NCBI GenBank assembly: GCA_040222855.1
Contig: JAVKCD010000025.1
Coordinates: 806,001 to 870,000 of the forward strand
Direction: 5' to 3'
Length of the DNA stretch: 64,000 nt
From: Phycisphaeraceae bacterium
Lineage (GTDB): Bacteria; Planctomycetota; Phycisphaerae; Phycisphaerales; Phycisphaeraceae
The notes below the pieces were generated by a model that was not told the origin of the DNA, did not search any database, and worked only from the letters and a program-made list of their open reading frames with translations. Positions 41,663-49,558 of the stretch are shown here, piece after piece (within the stretch, counting starts at the first letter, position 1; every line of letters begins with the position of its first letter). A program made the position numbers and the translations under genes.

Positions 41663-43381
41663 CTAGAGTCCCAACTCCCCCCACCTCTCCGTCACTCTTG
41701 CCTTGATCTCTTCCTCCATCTCCAGAATAGGGGGGAAGTCGCGGACGGCGTGGCCGGCGCATTCTTCGCCGGGCCATTTTTTGGTGGCGTCGAAGCCGAT
41801 TTTGTGGCCGGCGCCGAGGCGGGGGGCGGCGTGGTCGAGGATGTCGAGGGGGCCGTTGACGATTTCGAGGTCGCGGCCGGGGTCGCAGTTGGCGGCGATG
41901 TGGAAGAGGACGGCTTCCTGGTCGTGGACGTTGACGTCGTGGTCGACGACGACGATGGACTTGGTCCAGGCCATCTGGCCGGCGCCCCAGATGGCGTGCA
42001 TGACGCGGCGGGCCTGGAGGGGGTAGCTCTTGCGGATCTTGACGAAGGCGCAGTTGTGGAAGGTGCCGAACATGGGGAGGTGGTAGTCCTCGATGTCGGG
42101 GATGAGGGTTTTGAGGAGCGGGAGGAAGAGGCGTTCGGTGGCTTTGCCGAGGTAGTAGTCCTCCTGTGGCGGGAGGCCGACGATGGTGGAGGGGTAGACG
42201 GGTGCTTTGCGGTGGGTGACGGCGGTGACGGTGAAGATCGGGTAGCGGTCGGGGAGGGAGTAGAAGCCGGTGTGGTCGCCGAAGGGCCCTTCGAAGACGG
42301 CACCGGGTCCGAGTTCTTCGACGCGGCCGTCGGCTCGGACGACGCGGGGGTCGAAGCCGATCCCCGCCGCTTCGGTGCTGACGTAGCCCTCGATGACGAG
42401 TTCGGCGTTGGCGGGGACGTGCATGTCGATGGTTCTGCACTTGACGAGCGGGATGGAGGCTCCGTTGAGGAATCCGGCCATGAGGAGTTCGGAGATGCCG
42501 GGCGGGAGCGGGGCTGTGGCGGCGTAGGGGAGGACGCTTTCGCCGCCGAGGACGATGGCGGCGGGCATGCCGGCGTCGGGCTTGCCGAGTTTTTTGTTGT
42601 GCGCTTTCCAGGCCCGCCAGTGTCTTGCGCCATCGTGGTGGACGTGCCAGTGCATGGCGGTGTGGTTTTTGTCGATGAGCTGGGCGCGGTACATGCCGAT
42701 GTTGCGTGACGGGCGCGGCTCGCCCTCGGGCTTGCCGGCGTCGTCGGGGTGGATCGTGTAGATCCCCGCCAACGTGATGTAGCGCCCCTGCCCCGCGTGG
42801 GTGCCCGATTGTTCTGGCGTCCATGGGTATCCGCAGGAGGTTGGGTCGCCGTCGCCGGGCCAGCACTTGATGATGGGGAGTTCGAAGAGGTCGATCTCGT
42901 CGCCCTGGCGGACGACTTCCTGGCAGATGCCGGTGCGGACGACCTTGGGCGGGAGGCTGGCGATCTTGGCCAGTTCGAGGCCTTTTTTCATTTTGGCGAG
43001 GAGGGTGGTTGGCGGCTCGGGCTTGACGATGTCGGCGATTTTCCCGGCGAGGGCTTCGAGGCCGCCCTGCTCGCAGCCGAAGGCCATCTCGACGCGGCGG
43101 TAGCTGCCGAAGAGGTTCATGGCGAGGGGCATCTGCGCGCCCTCGATGTTTTCAAAGAGGAGCCCGTGCCCGCCCCGGTCGGCCTGGGCGGGATCGAACG
43201 AACTCGCGTGCTGCGAGGTGTGAGCCGCTTTCGATTTGCTGACGCGGTCGGTGATCTCGGTCACTTCGAGGATCGGGGAGACCTTTGGGCGGATGCGCTT
43301 GAGTTCGCCTGCGGCGTCGAGTGCTTCGATGAAGTCCTGGAGGTTGGTGTAGGGCATGCCATGAGGATAGGTCGGACTCAC
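41663..43381 (-). CDS. ubiD: UbiD family decarboxylase
   Basis: A 572-residue prenylated-FMN-dependent decarboxylase of the UbiD family (3-polyprenyl-4-hydroxybenzoate decarboxylase-like). Visible are YTNLQDFIEALDAAGELKRI at the N-terminus, MPLAMNLFGSYRRV, NIGMYRAQLID with Arg232, ELVIEGYVS (Glu327 and Glu331), EGPFGDHTGFYS, and the family's late MAWTKSIVVVDHDVNVHD. Ubiquinone, menaquinone or aromatic-acid decarboxylation are options; UbiX is not in the window. The start is GTG 43381, overlapping the methyltransferase stop as GTGA; ATG 43357 (MPYTNLQDF) matches family starts equally well. Confidence 0.9.
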   Translation of the reverse strand: MSPTYPHGMPYTNLQDFIEALDAAGELKRIRPKVSPILEVTEITDRVSKSKAAHTSQHASSFDPAQADRGGHGLLFENIEGAQMPLAMNLFGSYRRVEMAFGCEQGGLEALAGKIADIVKPEPPTTLLAKMKKGLELAKIASLPPKVVRTGICQEVVRQGDEIDLFELPIIKCWPGDGDPTSCGYPWTPEQSGTHAGQGRYITLAGIYTIHPDDAGKPEGEPRPSRNIGMYRAQLIDKNHTAMHWHVHHDGARHWRAWKAHNKKLGKPDAGMPAAIVLGGESVLPYAATAPLPPGISELLMAGFLNGASIPLVKCRTIDMHVPANAELVIEGYVSTEAAGIGFDPRVVRADGRVEELGPGAVFEGPFGDHTGFYSLPDRYPIFTVTAVTHRKAPVYPSTIVGLPPQEDYYLGKATERLFLPLLKTLIPDIEDYHLPMFGTFHNCAFVKIRKSYPLQARRVMHAIWGAGQMAWTKSIVVVDHDVNVHDQEAVLFHIAANCDPGRDLEIVNGPLDILDHAAPRLGAGHKIGFDATKKWPGEECAGHAVRDFPPILEMEEEIKARVTERWGELGL

Positions 43382-44082
43382 GATCCGGGCTCATGGACCT
43401 TAACGAGCGCTTCGCTGAGTGCCGGATTCCCGCTCAGGTCCTGCTGTGAGCCGACGAAGACGGCGCGAGTGAGTCTTGAGCCGTCGGCTTTGGACCAGTC
43501 TCTTGGGAAGTCGGGGTGGTCGGGCTGGGTTCGTGTTGTGTAGGCATAGGGGAAGAGGTCGCGTAGCCGATTCAGGACCCAGAGCCGTGTTGGACGGCAA
43601 CCGAAGCCGCTGACGGCCTGTGAGGGGCAGTGCGCGACTTCTGTTGCGAGCTCGATCTGGTCCTCATCGCCGAGAGCGACGCAGGTTGAGATCACCATGA
43701 AGGCGTCGCAGCGCTTGGCGAGCCATTGCATTGCTTCCAGGGGTTGGGCGAGGTGGTAGAGGACGCCGTAGGCGAAGACGATGTCGAAGCGTTCTTCCCA
43801 GGCGGGAGGTTTGTCGAGGTCCCAGACTTTGACCTTGGCTTGCGCTTCGCGATAGCGGTCGCGATAGACGGCGGCGTTGTCTTCGCGAGGTTCGATGGAG
43901 ACGACCTTGCAGCCTCGATCGAGCCAGAAGCCGGTGAGTTCACCGATGCCGGCTCCGGCTTCGAGGACGCGCTTGCTGTGCAGATCGAGACCGAGGCTTG
44001 CGAGGTGTTCGAGGCGTCGGCTGTTGATGCGGAGCGCCTCGGGCTTGCGGAACTCCGCGACCGGATCAGATCGCGTCAACAT
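43378..44082 (-). CDS. class I SAM-dependent methyltransferase
   Basis: A 234-residue Rossmann methyltransferase. SAM motif I is VLEAGAGIGELTGFWL (about 39-54), followed by VVSIEPRED (acidic end of beta 2), VKVWDLDKPPAW and FDIVFAYGVLYHLAQPLEAMQWL. The acceptor is unknown; the late C-rich part (CVALGD, GFGCRPTRLW) gives no specificity. The gene overlaps the PH-domain gene by 17 bases upstream and the ubiD start by four downstream, so it belongs to a tight minus-strand operon that also includes doxX, proC and tyrA. Confidence 0.85.
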   Translation of the reverse strand: MLTRSDPVAEFRKPEALRINSRRLEHLASLGLDLHSKRVLEAGAGIGELTGFWLDRGCKVVSIEPREDNAAVYRDRYREAQAKVKVWDLDKPPAWEERFDIVFAYGVLYHLAQPLEAMQWLAKRCDAFMVISTCVALGDEDQIELATEVAHCPSQAVSGFGCRPTRLWVLNRLRDLFPYAYTTRTQPDHPDFPRDWSKADGSRLTRAVFVGSQQDLSGNPALSEALVKVHEPGS

Positions 44083-44623
44083 CGCCCCCTTCGAAGTCGA
44101 CGGCGCGGGTCTTGGTCTCCATGCGGCGTTTTTCGACGTGCTCGCGAATGAGGTCGCGCACCTCTCGCGCCTTGCGGACGGCGCGGATGGTCATGACGGG
44201 GTGCGTACGGTCGGAGGTTTCCATGACGATGTCGCCGAGGCCGAAGATGCGGTACCAGAACGGCTGGTGGATGGTCAGGTCGCGCACGCGATAGAGTTCG
44301 AGGTCATCGGTGGTGCGTGAGAGGACGCCGGTCACCACTTGGATACGCTGGGTGGACAACTCGAAGCCCCAGCAGGCCAGCTCGAGCCATTTCCACATTG
44401 CGTGGCACGCTGGCAGCAAGACCGCGAGCCCGACATAGAAGCCGGCCGGCGAATCCTCCATGCGCAGGTTCAGCGCGATCCCGCACACGATCAACAGCAG
44501 GCCGATCGCGCCATCCATGACGTAGACCGGGAGGTTGAGGACCTGTGAGGGACCGCCCTTCCAGAGCTCGCGTTCGGGTGCATTGACTTCCGGCCCGGCT
44601 TGCTTGGCGCGCAGCTCGCTCAC
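44066..44623 (-). CDS. PH-domain (bPH2/DUF304-like) membrane protein
   Basis: A 185-residue protein with two membrane helices (about 35-78, VYVMDGAIGLLLIVCGIAL, VGLAVLLPACHAMWKWLEL). A bacterial PH domain follows: YGFELSTQRIQVVTGVLSRTTDDLELYRVRDLTIHQP, then a strand with MTIRAVRKAREVRDLI. This matches the bPH_2 family. Function unknown. GTG 44623 is preferred because it lies one base after the DoxX stop with GGGGG upstream; the frame continues to 44692 over that gene. Confidence 0.83.
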   Translation of the reverse strand: MSELRAKQAGPEVNAPERELWKGGPSQVLNLPVYVMDGAIGLLLIVCGIALNLRMEDSPAGFYVGLAVLLPACHAMWKWLELACWGFELSTQRIQVVTGVLSRTTDDLELYRVRDLTIHQPFWYRIFGLGDIVMETSDRTHPVMTIRAVRKAREVRDLIREHVEKRRMETKTRAVDFEGGDVDAI

Positions 44624-44624
44624 C

Positions 44625-45089
44625 TCAGCCCCCTGTTGCGCGTTTTGCCGCGCGGCCCATGAAGGTCGCATCGACCGAGAAGGGCCCGCCACCGACGACG
44701 ACGATGTGCGCGGCGATCACACAGAGGAAGACGTTGGTGTGGAAGACGCCGGGCCCGCCGCCGCTGAGGCCGTTCGCCATCATCAGGGCGATGGTGAAGC
44801 TCAGGGACATCAGGAAGGTCAGGGCGGCGTTGATCTTGGTGAACAAGCCGATCGCCAGGAGCGCGCCGACCACGACTTCTGCCCAGGGCAGGGCGTAGCC
44901 GTAGGGGGCCGCGAGCGCATTCGGAAGCCAGGAGGGCTGCATCGCCTTGAAGGGACCGTTGTAGAACGAGCCGATGCCGTCGTTTAGCTCTCCCTGGACC
45001 TTGGCCACGCCGGCACCGAGGAAATAGAGCCCCAGGAGCACGCGGTTGAGGGCGATCAGGAACACTGAGGCACGTCCAGCTTGAGCCAT
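44625..45089 (-). CDS. DoxX family membrane protein
   Basis: A 154-residue DoxX-like protein with four hydrophobic helices. LIALNRVLLGLYFLGAGVAKV is the typical first segment (R-x-x-L-G-x-x-F-x-x-A-G-x-x-K), followed by ALPWAEVVVGALLAIGLFT and LTFLMSLSFTIALM, and a C-terminal VVVGGGPFSVD. Members occur in quinol-oxidase-associated and redox-stress contexts; the role is not established. It is 30 bases downstream of the proC stop on the same strand. Confidence 0.85.
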   Translation of the reverse strand: MAQAGRASVFLIALNRVLLGLYFLGAGVAKVQGELNDGIGSFYNGPFKAMQPSWLPNALAAPYGYALPWAEVVVGALLAIGLFTKINAALTFLMSLSFTIALMMANGLSGGGPGVFHTNVFLCVIAAHIVVVGGGPFSVDATFMGRAAKRATGG

Positions 45090-45119
45090 GATGAATCCTT
45101 TCTAAAGGTCCGAGTCATT

Positions 45120-45920
45120 CTAACTCCCCAGCTCCCGGCCACGATCTCGTGCGGCCACGATGGCTTTTACGATCGCCTGACGGACGCCGGCGGCCTCCAG
45201 CGTGTTGATGGCCGCCTCGGTGGTCCCACCGGGGCTCGTTACTCGTCTGCGCAGGTCTGCGGCGGACTCATCCGAGCGTGCCAGCAGCTCGGCGGCACCG
45301 GAGAGTGTCTGGCGGACGAGTTTTTGCGCGTCGTCCTCGAGCTCGACGACGCCGGCGGCCTCCATCATGGCTTCGGCGAGATAGAAGAGGTACGCCGGGC
45401 CTGAGCCGGATACTGCGGTGACTGCATCCATGAGTGATTCGTCGATCCGGACGACTTCGCCGCCGGCCTCGAAGAGCCGCACTGTGAGTTCATCATCACC
45501 CTCGCGGGCATCGGGACCGAGGCAGACCCCCGCCATGCCTTTGCCGACCATCACGGGTGTGTTGGGCATGACGCGGACGACGCGCAAGCGTTTGCCCACG
45601 GCGTCGGCGATTTTCGTGGTGCCCATCCCTGCCATGATCGAGATCACGATGTGCTCATCGCCCAGCCCCTTTAACTCGCTGGCGATCTTTGTGAGCACCT
45701 GCGGTTTGATGGACAGCATCACCTGGCTGCAGGCCCTCACGAGTTCATCGTTTGAGTCTGCGACGCGGACGCCCATCGCCTCGAAGACGGCCAGCCGCTG
45801 CGCTGACGGGTCTGCGGCGATCATCTGATTGGCGTGCAGCACGCCCGCGCTGATGGCGCTGCGGGCGATTGCTTCGGCCATGTTGCCTGCTCCGACAAAA
45901 CCAAGCATCCCGTCACTCAA
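45120..45920 (-). CDS. proC: pyrroline-5-carboxylate reductase
   Basis: A 266-residue NAD(P)H-dependent reductase for the last step of proline synthesis. The Rossmann start MLGFVGAGNMAEAIAR, SIKPQVLTKIASEL, ISIMAGMGTTKI, RVVRVMPNTPVMVGKGMAG and the C-terminal signature VTSPGGTTEAAINTLE are complete. The start is probably TTG 45920: it overlaps the tyrA stop as TTGA and is preceded by GAGAGG seven bases upstream. ATG 45908 is the alternative and begins at the fold's first strand. Confidence 0.96.
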   Translation of the reverse strand: MSDGMLGFVGAGNMAEAIARSAISAGVLHANQMIAADPSAQRLAVFEAMGVRVADSNDELVRACSQVMLSIKPQVLTKIASELKGLGDEHIVISIMAGMGTTKIADAVGKRLRVVRVMPNTPVMVGKGMAGVCLGPDAREGDDELTVRLFEAGGEVVRIDESLMDAVTAVSGSGPAYLFYLAEAMMEAAGVVELEDDAQKLVRQTLSGAAELLARSDESAADLRRRVTSPGGTTEAAINTLEAAGVRQAIVKAIVAARDRGRELGS

Positions 45921-46792
45921 GACTGTGCCTCTCTCTCAGCAAGCCATGTATCGCGCTTCGCCTTCGCCGATTCCAGTAGCTCCAGCAGGCGTGGCTGATC
46001 ATCGCGCTCCACCAGCTCGGCCATGGCGGATATCCGTTTGGCGTAACCGCGCAGCACCTCCGCGAGCGCTGCACGGTTCTCGTGAATGATGTCGGCGCGC
46101 ATGGGCGGGTTGCTGCTGGCCAGTCGGCTGGTGTCCTTGAGGCCGGTCGAGGCGACCTGCCAGCCGCCAAGTTCGGAGACGACGCCGATCAAACCCACCG
46201 CCGCGAGGTGCGGGAGATGGCTGACTGCGGCCATGCACCGATCGTGCTCGTCCGGGTCCATGCGTACGACCGACATCCAAACCCCGCGCCAGAGTTGTTC
46301 CACTAACTCGATCGCATCGGCGTCATCCTGCTGCCCCGCGGTGATCACGCACGGTTTGCCGCGTAGCAGGTCTGCGGTCGCGGCTTCGGGGCCGGCCTGC
46401 TCACTGCCGGCCATCGGATGGGCCCCCACCACTCGTTTTGCGCCCTCGCCGAAGATCTCTTGAGCGAGTCGCATGACGCCCGCCTTGGTCGAACCCACGT
46501 CCGTCACGACCGCGCCCGAGGCCAGGACTGAGTCCTTGATGGCGTGGAACACCGCCTCGAACCCCCCGAGCGGCACCGCCACCACGATCAGCCCGGCTCC
46601 CTTCGCCGCCTCGCCGGCATCGAGTGATATTTCATCTACACAGCCCCGCTCCAGCGCCACTCGACCCACCTCTTCTCGCCGGGCCACGCCGACGATCCGG
46701 CCACGAAAACCCGCGGCTTTGGCCGCCAGCCCCACGCTCGCGCCGAGGAGCCCAGTCCCTACGATCACCAGCTTGTCCACGCCATCAAGCAT
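45917..46792 (-). CDS. tyrA: prephenate dehydrogenase
   Basis: A 291-residue TyrA that oxidatively decarboxylates prephenate toward tyrosine. The NAD site LVIVGTGLLGASVGLAAKAAG is N-terminal. VVAVPLGGF, VVTDVGSTKAGVM and the substrate signature VGAHPMAGSEQAGPEAA follow, as do HLPHLAAVGLI and RLASSNPPMRADI in the helical dimerisation part. No ACT domain or chorismate mutase is fused. It is divergent from accA with 77 bases between starts, and heads the proC-doxX-PH-methyltransferase-ubiD minus-strand run. Confidence 0.95.
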   Translation of the reverse strand: MLDGVDKLVIVGTGLLGASVGLAAKAAGFRGRIVGVARREEVGRVALERGCVDEISLDAGEAAKGAGLIVVAVPLGGFEAVFHAIKDSVLASGAVVTDVGSTKAGVMRLAQEIFGEGAKRVVGAHPMAGSEQAGPEAATADLLRGKPCVITAGQQDDADAIELVEQLWRGVWMSVVRMDPDEHDRCMAAVSHLPHLAAVGLIGVVSELGGWQVASTGLKDTSRLASSNPPMRADIIHENRAALAEVLRGYAKRISAMAELVERDDQPRLLELLESAKAKRDTWLAEREAQS

Positions 46793-46854
46793 CCGGCAGA
46801 GCCTCCATCACGCCGGAGCACCCTACCCAGTTTCCGCCCGGCCCGCGATCCTTG

Positions 46855-46860
46855 TAAAAT
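46855..46860 (+). promoter_or_regulatory. -10 box of accA, leaderless
   Basis: TAAAAT ends nine bases before the accA ATG at 46870. TTTCCG lies 18 bases upstream as a weak -35. No Shine-Dalgarno follows, so transcription should begin close to the ATG. Confidence 0.45.
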
Positions 46861-46869
46861 CGTATCCCT

Positions 46870-47862
46870 ATGTCACAAGCACCCACCGCCAACCCCCTGT
46901 ACGAACTCGACTTCGAACGGCCCGTCCTCGCGCTCGAACGGCAGATCGCCGAGCTTGAAGCCGCTGGCACCGGGCCGGCCAACGGGGTCGATCTCTCTTC
47001 TGAGGTCAAAAAAGTCCGGCAGTCGCACCAGGCGATGCTCAAGAAGATCTACACCAAGCTCTCGCCGTGGAACACGGTCAAGGTTGCCCGTCACCCCAAC
47101 CGGCCGCAGTCGATCGACTACATCAAGAGTTTCGTCAAGGACTACGCCGAGATCCATGGCGACCGGTGCTTTGGCGACGACCCGGCGATCATGGCCGGCT
47201 TCGGGCGGATCGGTCCGCACAAGGCGATGATCATCGGGCACCGAAAGGGCAAGGACACCAAAGAGAAGATCCGGTGCCACTTCGGCTGCGCTCACCCCGA
47301 GGGCTACCGCAAGGCCCTGCGGGCGATGAAGCTTGCCGAGAAGTTCAACCTCCCGGTCATCTGCCTGATCGACACGCCCGGTGCCTACCCCGGCATCGGC
47401 GCCGAGGAGCGCGGGCAAGCCCAAGCCATCGCCGAGAACCTGCGCGAAATGGCCAGACTCCAGACGCCGATCATCGCCGCGGTCATCGGCGAAGGTGCCT
47501 CCGGTGGGGCGCTGGGGATTGGTGTTGCGGACCGCATGGCGATGATGCAGTTCGCCTGGTACACGGTGATCTCGCCGGAGGGCTGTGCGGCTATTTTGTG
47601 GAAAGAGGCGAACCCCGAGACCAACAACGCCGCCGCTGAAGCGCTCAAGCTCACCGCCAAAGACAACGTCTCGCTGGGGACCATCGACGACATCATCGAC
47701 GAACCTCTCGGCGGAGCCCACCGCAACCTCGCCCAGGCCGCGACCTCACTCGAGGCGTACCTGACCCAGACGCTGCGCGAACTCAAGCGGTTCAAGATCG
47801 AGAATCTTGTCGCGAAGCGGTACCAGCGGCTGCGGGCTATAGGGGAATATGCTCAAGGCTAA
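46870..47862 (+). CDS. accA: acetyl-CoA carboxylase carboxyltransferase alpha subunit
   Basis: A 330-residue AccA, which with AccD transfers carboxyl from biotin-BCCP to acetyl-CoA in the first step of fatty-acid synthesis. The N-terminal coiled region LDFERPVLALERQIAELEA, RPQSIDYIKSFVKDYAEIHGDR, HPEGYRKALRAMKLAEKF, DTPGAYPGIGAEERGQAQ and GEGASGGALGIGVADR, with the C-terminal LGGAHRN, are all canonical. Cytoplasmic. accD is not in the window. Confidence 0.97.
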   Translation: MSQAPTANPLYELDFERPVLALERQIAELEAAGTGPANGVDLSSEVKKVRQSHQAMLKKIYTKLSPWNTVKVARHPNRPQSIDYIKSFVKDYAEIHGDRCFGDDPAIMAGFGRIGPHKAMIIGHRKGKDTKEKIRCHFGCAHPEGYRKALRAMKLAEKFNLPVICLIDTPGAYPGIGAEERGQAQAIAENLREMARLQTPIIAAVIGEGASGGALGIGVADRMAMMQFAWYTVISPEGCAAILWKEANPETNNAAAEALKLTAKDNVSLGTIDDIIDEPLGGAHRNLAQAATSLEAYLTQTLRELKRFKIENLVAKRYQRLRAIGEYAQG

Positions 47863-47889
47863 ACCTGTCTCGTATGCGTAGTGTTAAGT

Positions 47890-48006
47890 ATGCTCCACTA
47901 CGACCCCGATCCCGGAACGTCAGCTCTTACGGTGGGCCTCATCGTCTTCGTTCTGGCTGGCCTGGGCGGGCCCATCCTCGCGGTTTTTCTATTCTGGTTG
48001 CTCTGA
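47890..48006 (+). CDS. possible 38-residue single-helix membrane protein
   Basis: A short frame reads MLHYDPDPGTSALTVGLI and then a continuous hydrophobic stretch to the stop (VFVLAGLGGPILAVFLFWLL), which is one transmembrane helix at the C-terminus. It fills the gap between accA and the arsR promoter. No strong Shine-Dalgarno precedes the ATG, and codon choice fits the genome only in part. It may be a small membrane protein of unknown role or a chance frame. Confidence 0.35.
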   Translation: MLHYDPDPGTSALTVGLIVFVLAGLGGPILAVFLFWLL

Positions 48007-48021
48007 GGCTGTGTCTCGCTC

Positions 48022-48049
48022 TTGATTTCCCTATCTGGCTGTCTATATT
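48022..48049 (+). promoter_or_regulatory. promoter of arsR-arsM
   Basis: TTGATT (48022-48027), 16 bases, TATATT (48044-48049). Transcription should start near 48056, six or seven bases before the arsR ATG, with no Shine-Dalgarno. Confidence 0.65.
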
Positions 48050-48064
48050 CGTATAGACGAATAT
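48041..48064 (+). promoter_or_regulatory. ArsR operator overlapping -10 and start codon
   Basis: A perfect inverted repeat ATATTCGT (48045-48052) and ACGAATAT (48057-48064) surrounds ATAG. A second repeat GTCTAT/ATAGAC (48041-48046 and 48053-48058) is interlaced with it. ATTCG-type dyads are usual ArsR-family operators. It covers the -10 box and the first two bases of the ATG, so repressor binding would block initiation. Confidence 0.7.
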
Positions 48065-48404
48065 GACCTACACCTCACCATCACCGATCGATAGCCTCTT
48101 TCGCGCCTTTGCCGACCGCACCCGGCTGCGCATCCTCAACCTGCTTAGCGACCACGATGAGCTGTGCGTCTGCGACATCATTGCTGCGCTTGACCTCCCC
48201 CAGGCGAAAGTCTCCCGGCACCTCGCCTACCTCCGCCGCGCCGGCCTTGTCGATACCCGGCGCGAAGGCCAGTGGGTCCACTACCGACTCCGCCAGGCCA
48301 GCTCCCCCCTGCACACCCGCCTGCTCGACTGCCTGCGTTGCTGCCTCCACGAGGTCCCCGAACTCAAGGCCGATCGCCAACGCCTCGCTCGCTGCTGTAC
48401 CTGA
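48063..48404 (+). CDS. arsR: ArsR/SmtB family metalloregulator, arsenic type
   Basis: A 113-residue winged-helix repressor. [28 protein letters not shown] contains the ELCVCD metal site (Cys35, Cys37) of As(III)-sensing ArsR proteins. [34 protein letters not shown] is the DNA-binding part. Additional cysteines ([15 protein letters not shown]) lie in the C-terminal region and could add ligands. It should bind the dyad overlapping its own start and release it on arsenite binding. It is followed by arsM after 50 bases. Confidence 0.93.
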   Translation: MTYTSPSPIDSLFRAFADRTRLRILNLLSDHDELCVCDIIAALDLPQAKVSRHLAYLRRAGLVDTRREGQWVHYRLRQASSPLHTRLLDCLRCCLHEVPELKADRQRLARCCT

Positions 48405-48454
48405 CTTGTTTTCGCCCTGTTAATCCGTCTGAACTAGGACCGAAGGAACCCGCC

Positions 48455-49342
48455 ATGACCAACCCGACCCACATCATTCGCGACAAGTACGCCGAAACTG
48501 CCCGCTCAGGGCTCTCCTCGGAGGACGCCAACGTCGCCGCCGTCGCGCGGGCCTTCGGCTACTCCGCTGAGGACCTCAAGGCGATCCCCGCCGAAGCCAA
48601 CATGGGGCTCTCGTGCGGGAACCCGATTGCGCTGGCCAACCTCAAGCCGGGCGAGACCGTCGTCGATCTCGGCTCGGGCGGGGGGCTCGATGTCTTCCTC
48701 GCCGCTCAGAAGGTCGGCCCCTCCGGTCGCGCTATCGGGATCGACATGACGCCCGACATGATCAACCTCGCCCAACAGAACGCCCTCAAAGGGCCAGGCG
48801 GCGAGCCCTACGCCAACACCGAGTTCATCCTGGGCAGCATCGACCGGCTCCCGCTGCCCGACCGGACCGCCGACGTCGTGATCTCCAACTGCGTGATCAA
48901 CCTGGCTTCCGACAAGAACGCCGTCTTCCGCGAGATCTTCCGCGTTCTCAAGCCGGGCGGGCGGATCGCCATCTCGGATATCGCGCTGAAGCACGACCTC
49001 CCCGATGAACTTGCTCACAACGCCGCAGCGCTGGTCGGCTGCATCGCCGGTGCCATCCCGATCACCGATTTCGAGCAAGGCCTTAAAGACGCCGGCTTCG
49101 ACCAGGTCGCCATCATCGACGCTCAGGCTGACCTCACCGCCTACGCCAAGGTCGATGGCCAGGCTGCCTGCTGCACGCCAAGCCCCGTCGAGACGACCTC
49201 CTCATCATCCCTGCCCATCGCCGAGTCATCCTGCTGCACCCCGGCCAAACCGATGCACCGCGACCTCGCCGATCTCTTTGCCAAGTACGACGTCAACCAC
49301 TACGCGGCCTCGGTCAAAGTTTTCGCCATCAAACCCAACTAA
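48455..49342 (+). CDS. arsM: arsenite methyltransferase
   Basis: A 295-residue SAM-dependent arsenite methyltransferase that converts As(III) to methylated arsenicals. [18 protein letters not shown] contains Cys54, SAM motif I is [32 protein letters not shown] contains Cys146, and LVGCIAGAI contains Cys196: the three conserved arsenite-binding cysteines. Two Cys-Cys pairs, CCTPSP at 239-240 and CCTPAK at 260-261, lie in a Ser/Thr-rich insertion of the C-terminal region. GAAGGA seven bases upstream marks the ATG at 48455. It is cotranscribed with arsR. Confidence 0.95.
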   Translation: MTNPTHIIRDKYAETARSGLSSEDANVAAVARAFGYSAEDLKAIPAEANMGLSCGNPIALANLKPGETVVDLGSGGGLDVFLAAQKVGPSGRAIGIDMTPDMINLAQQNALKGPGGEPYANTEFILGSIDRLPLPDRTADVVISNCVINLASDKNAVFREIFRVLKPGGRIAISDIALKHDLPDELAHNAAALVGCIAGAIPITDFEQGLKDAGFDQVAIIDAQADLTAYAKVDGQAACCTPSPVETTSSSSLPIAESSCCTPAKPMHRDLADLFAKYDVNHYAASVKVFAIKPN

Positions 49343-49558
49343 ATCAAGCCTCACCACACGCGGCGTGTCTTAGCGGGCACGCCTCGCCTTCACATCACGG
49401 CCACAAGCCGTTACGATCACGCCACATACAGTCCTTCCCCACCCACCCGATCCGGCCATCGCGCGGCCAACAAGCTGCGCCCCACCCGGCCGAAACACGG
49501 TCGATTCTGACCGACCAACTCATCTAAAACCCCACCAAGCCAAGGTGCTCGCACACCC

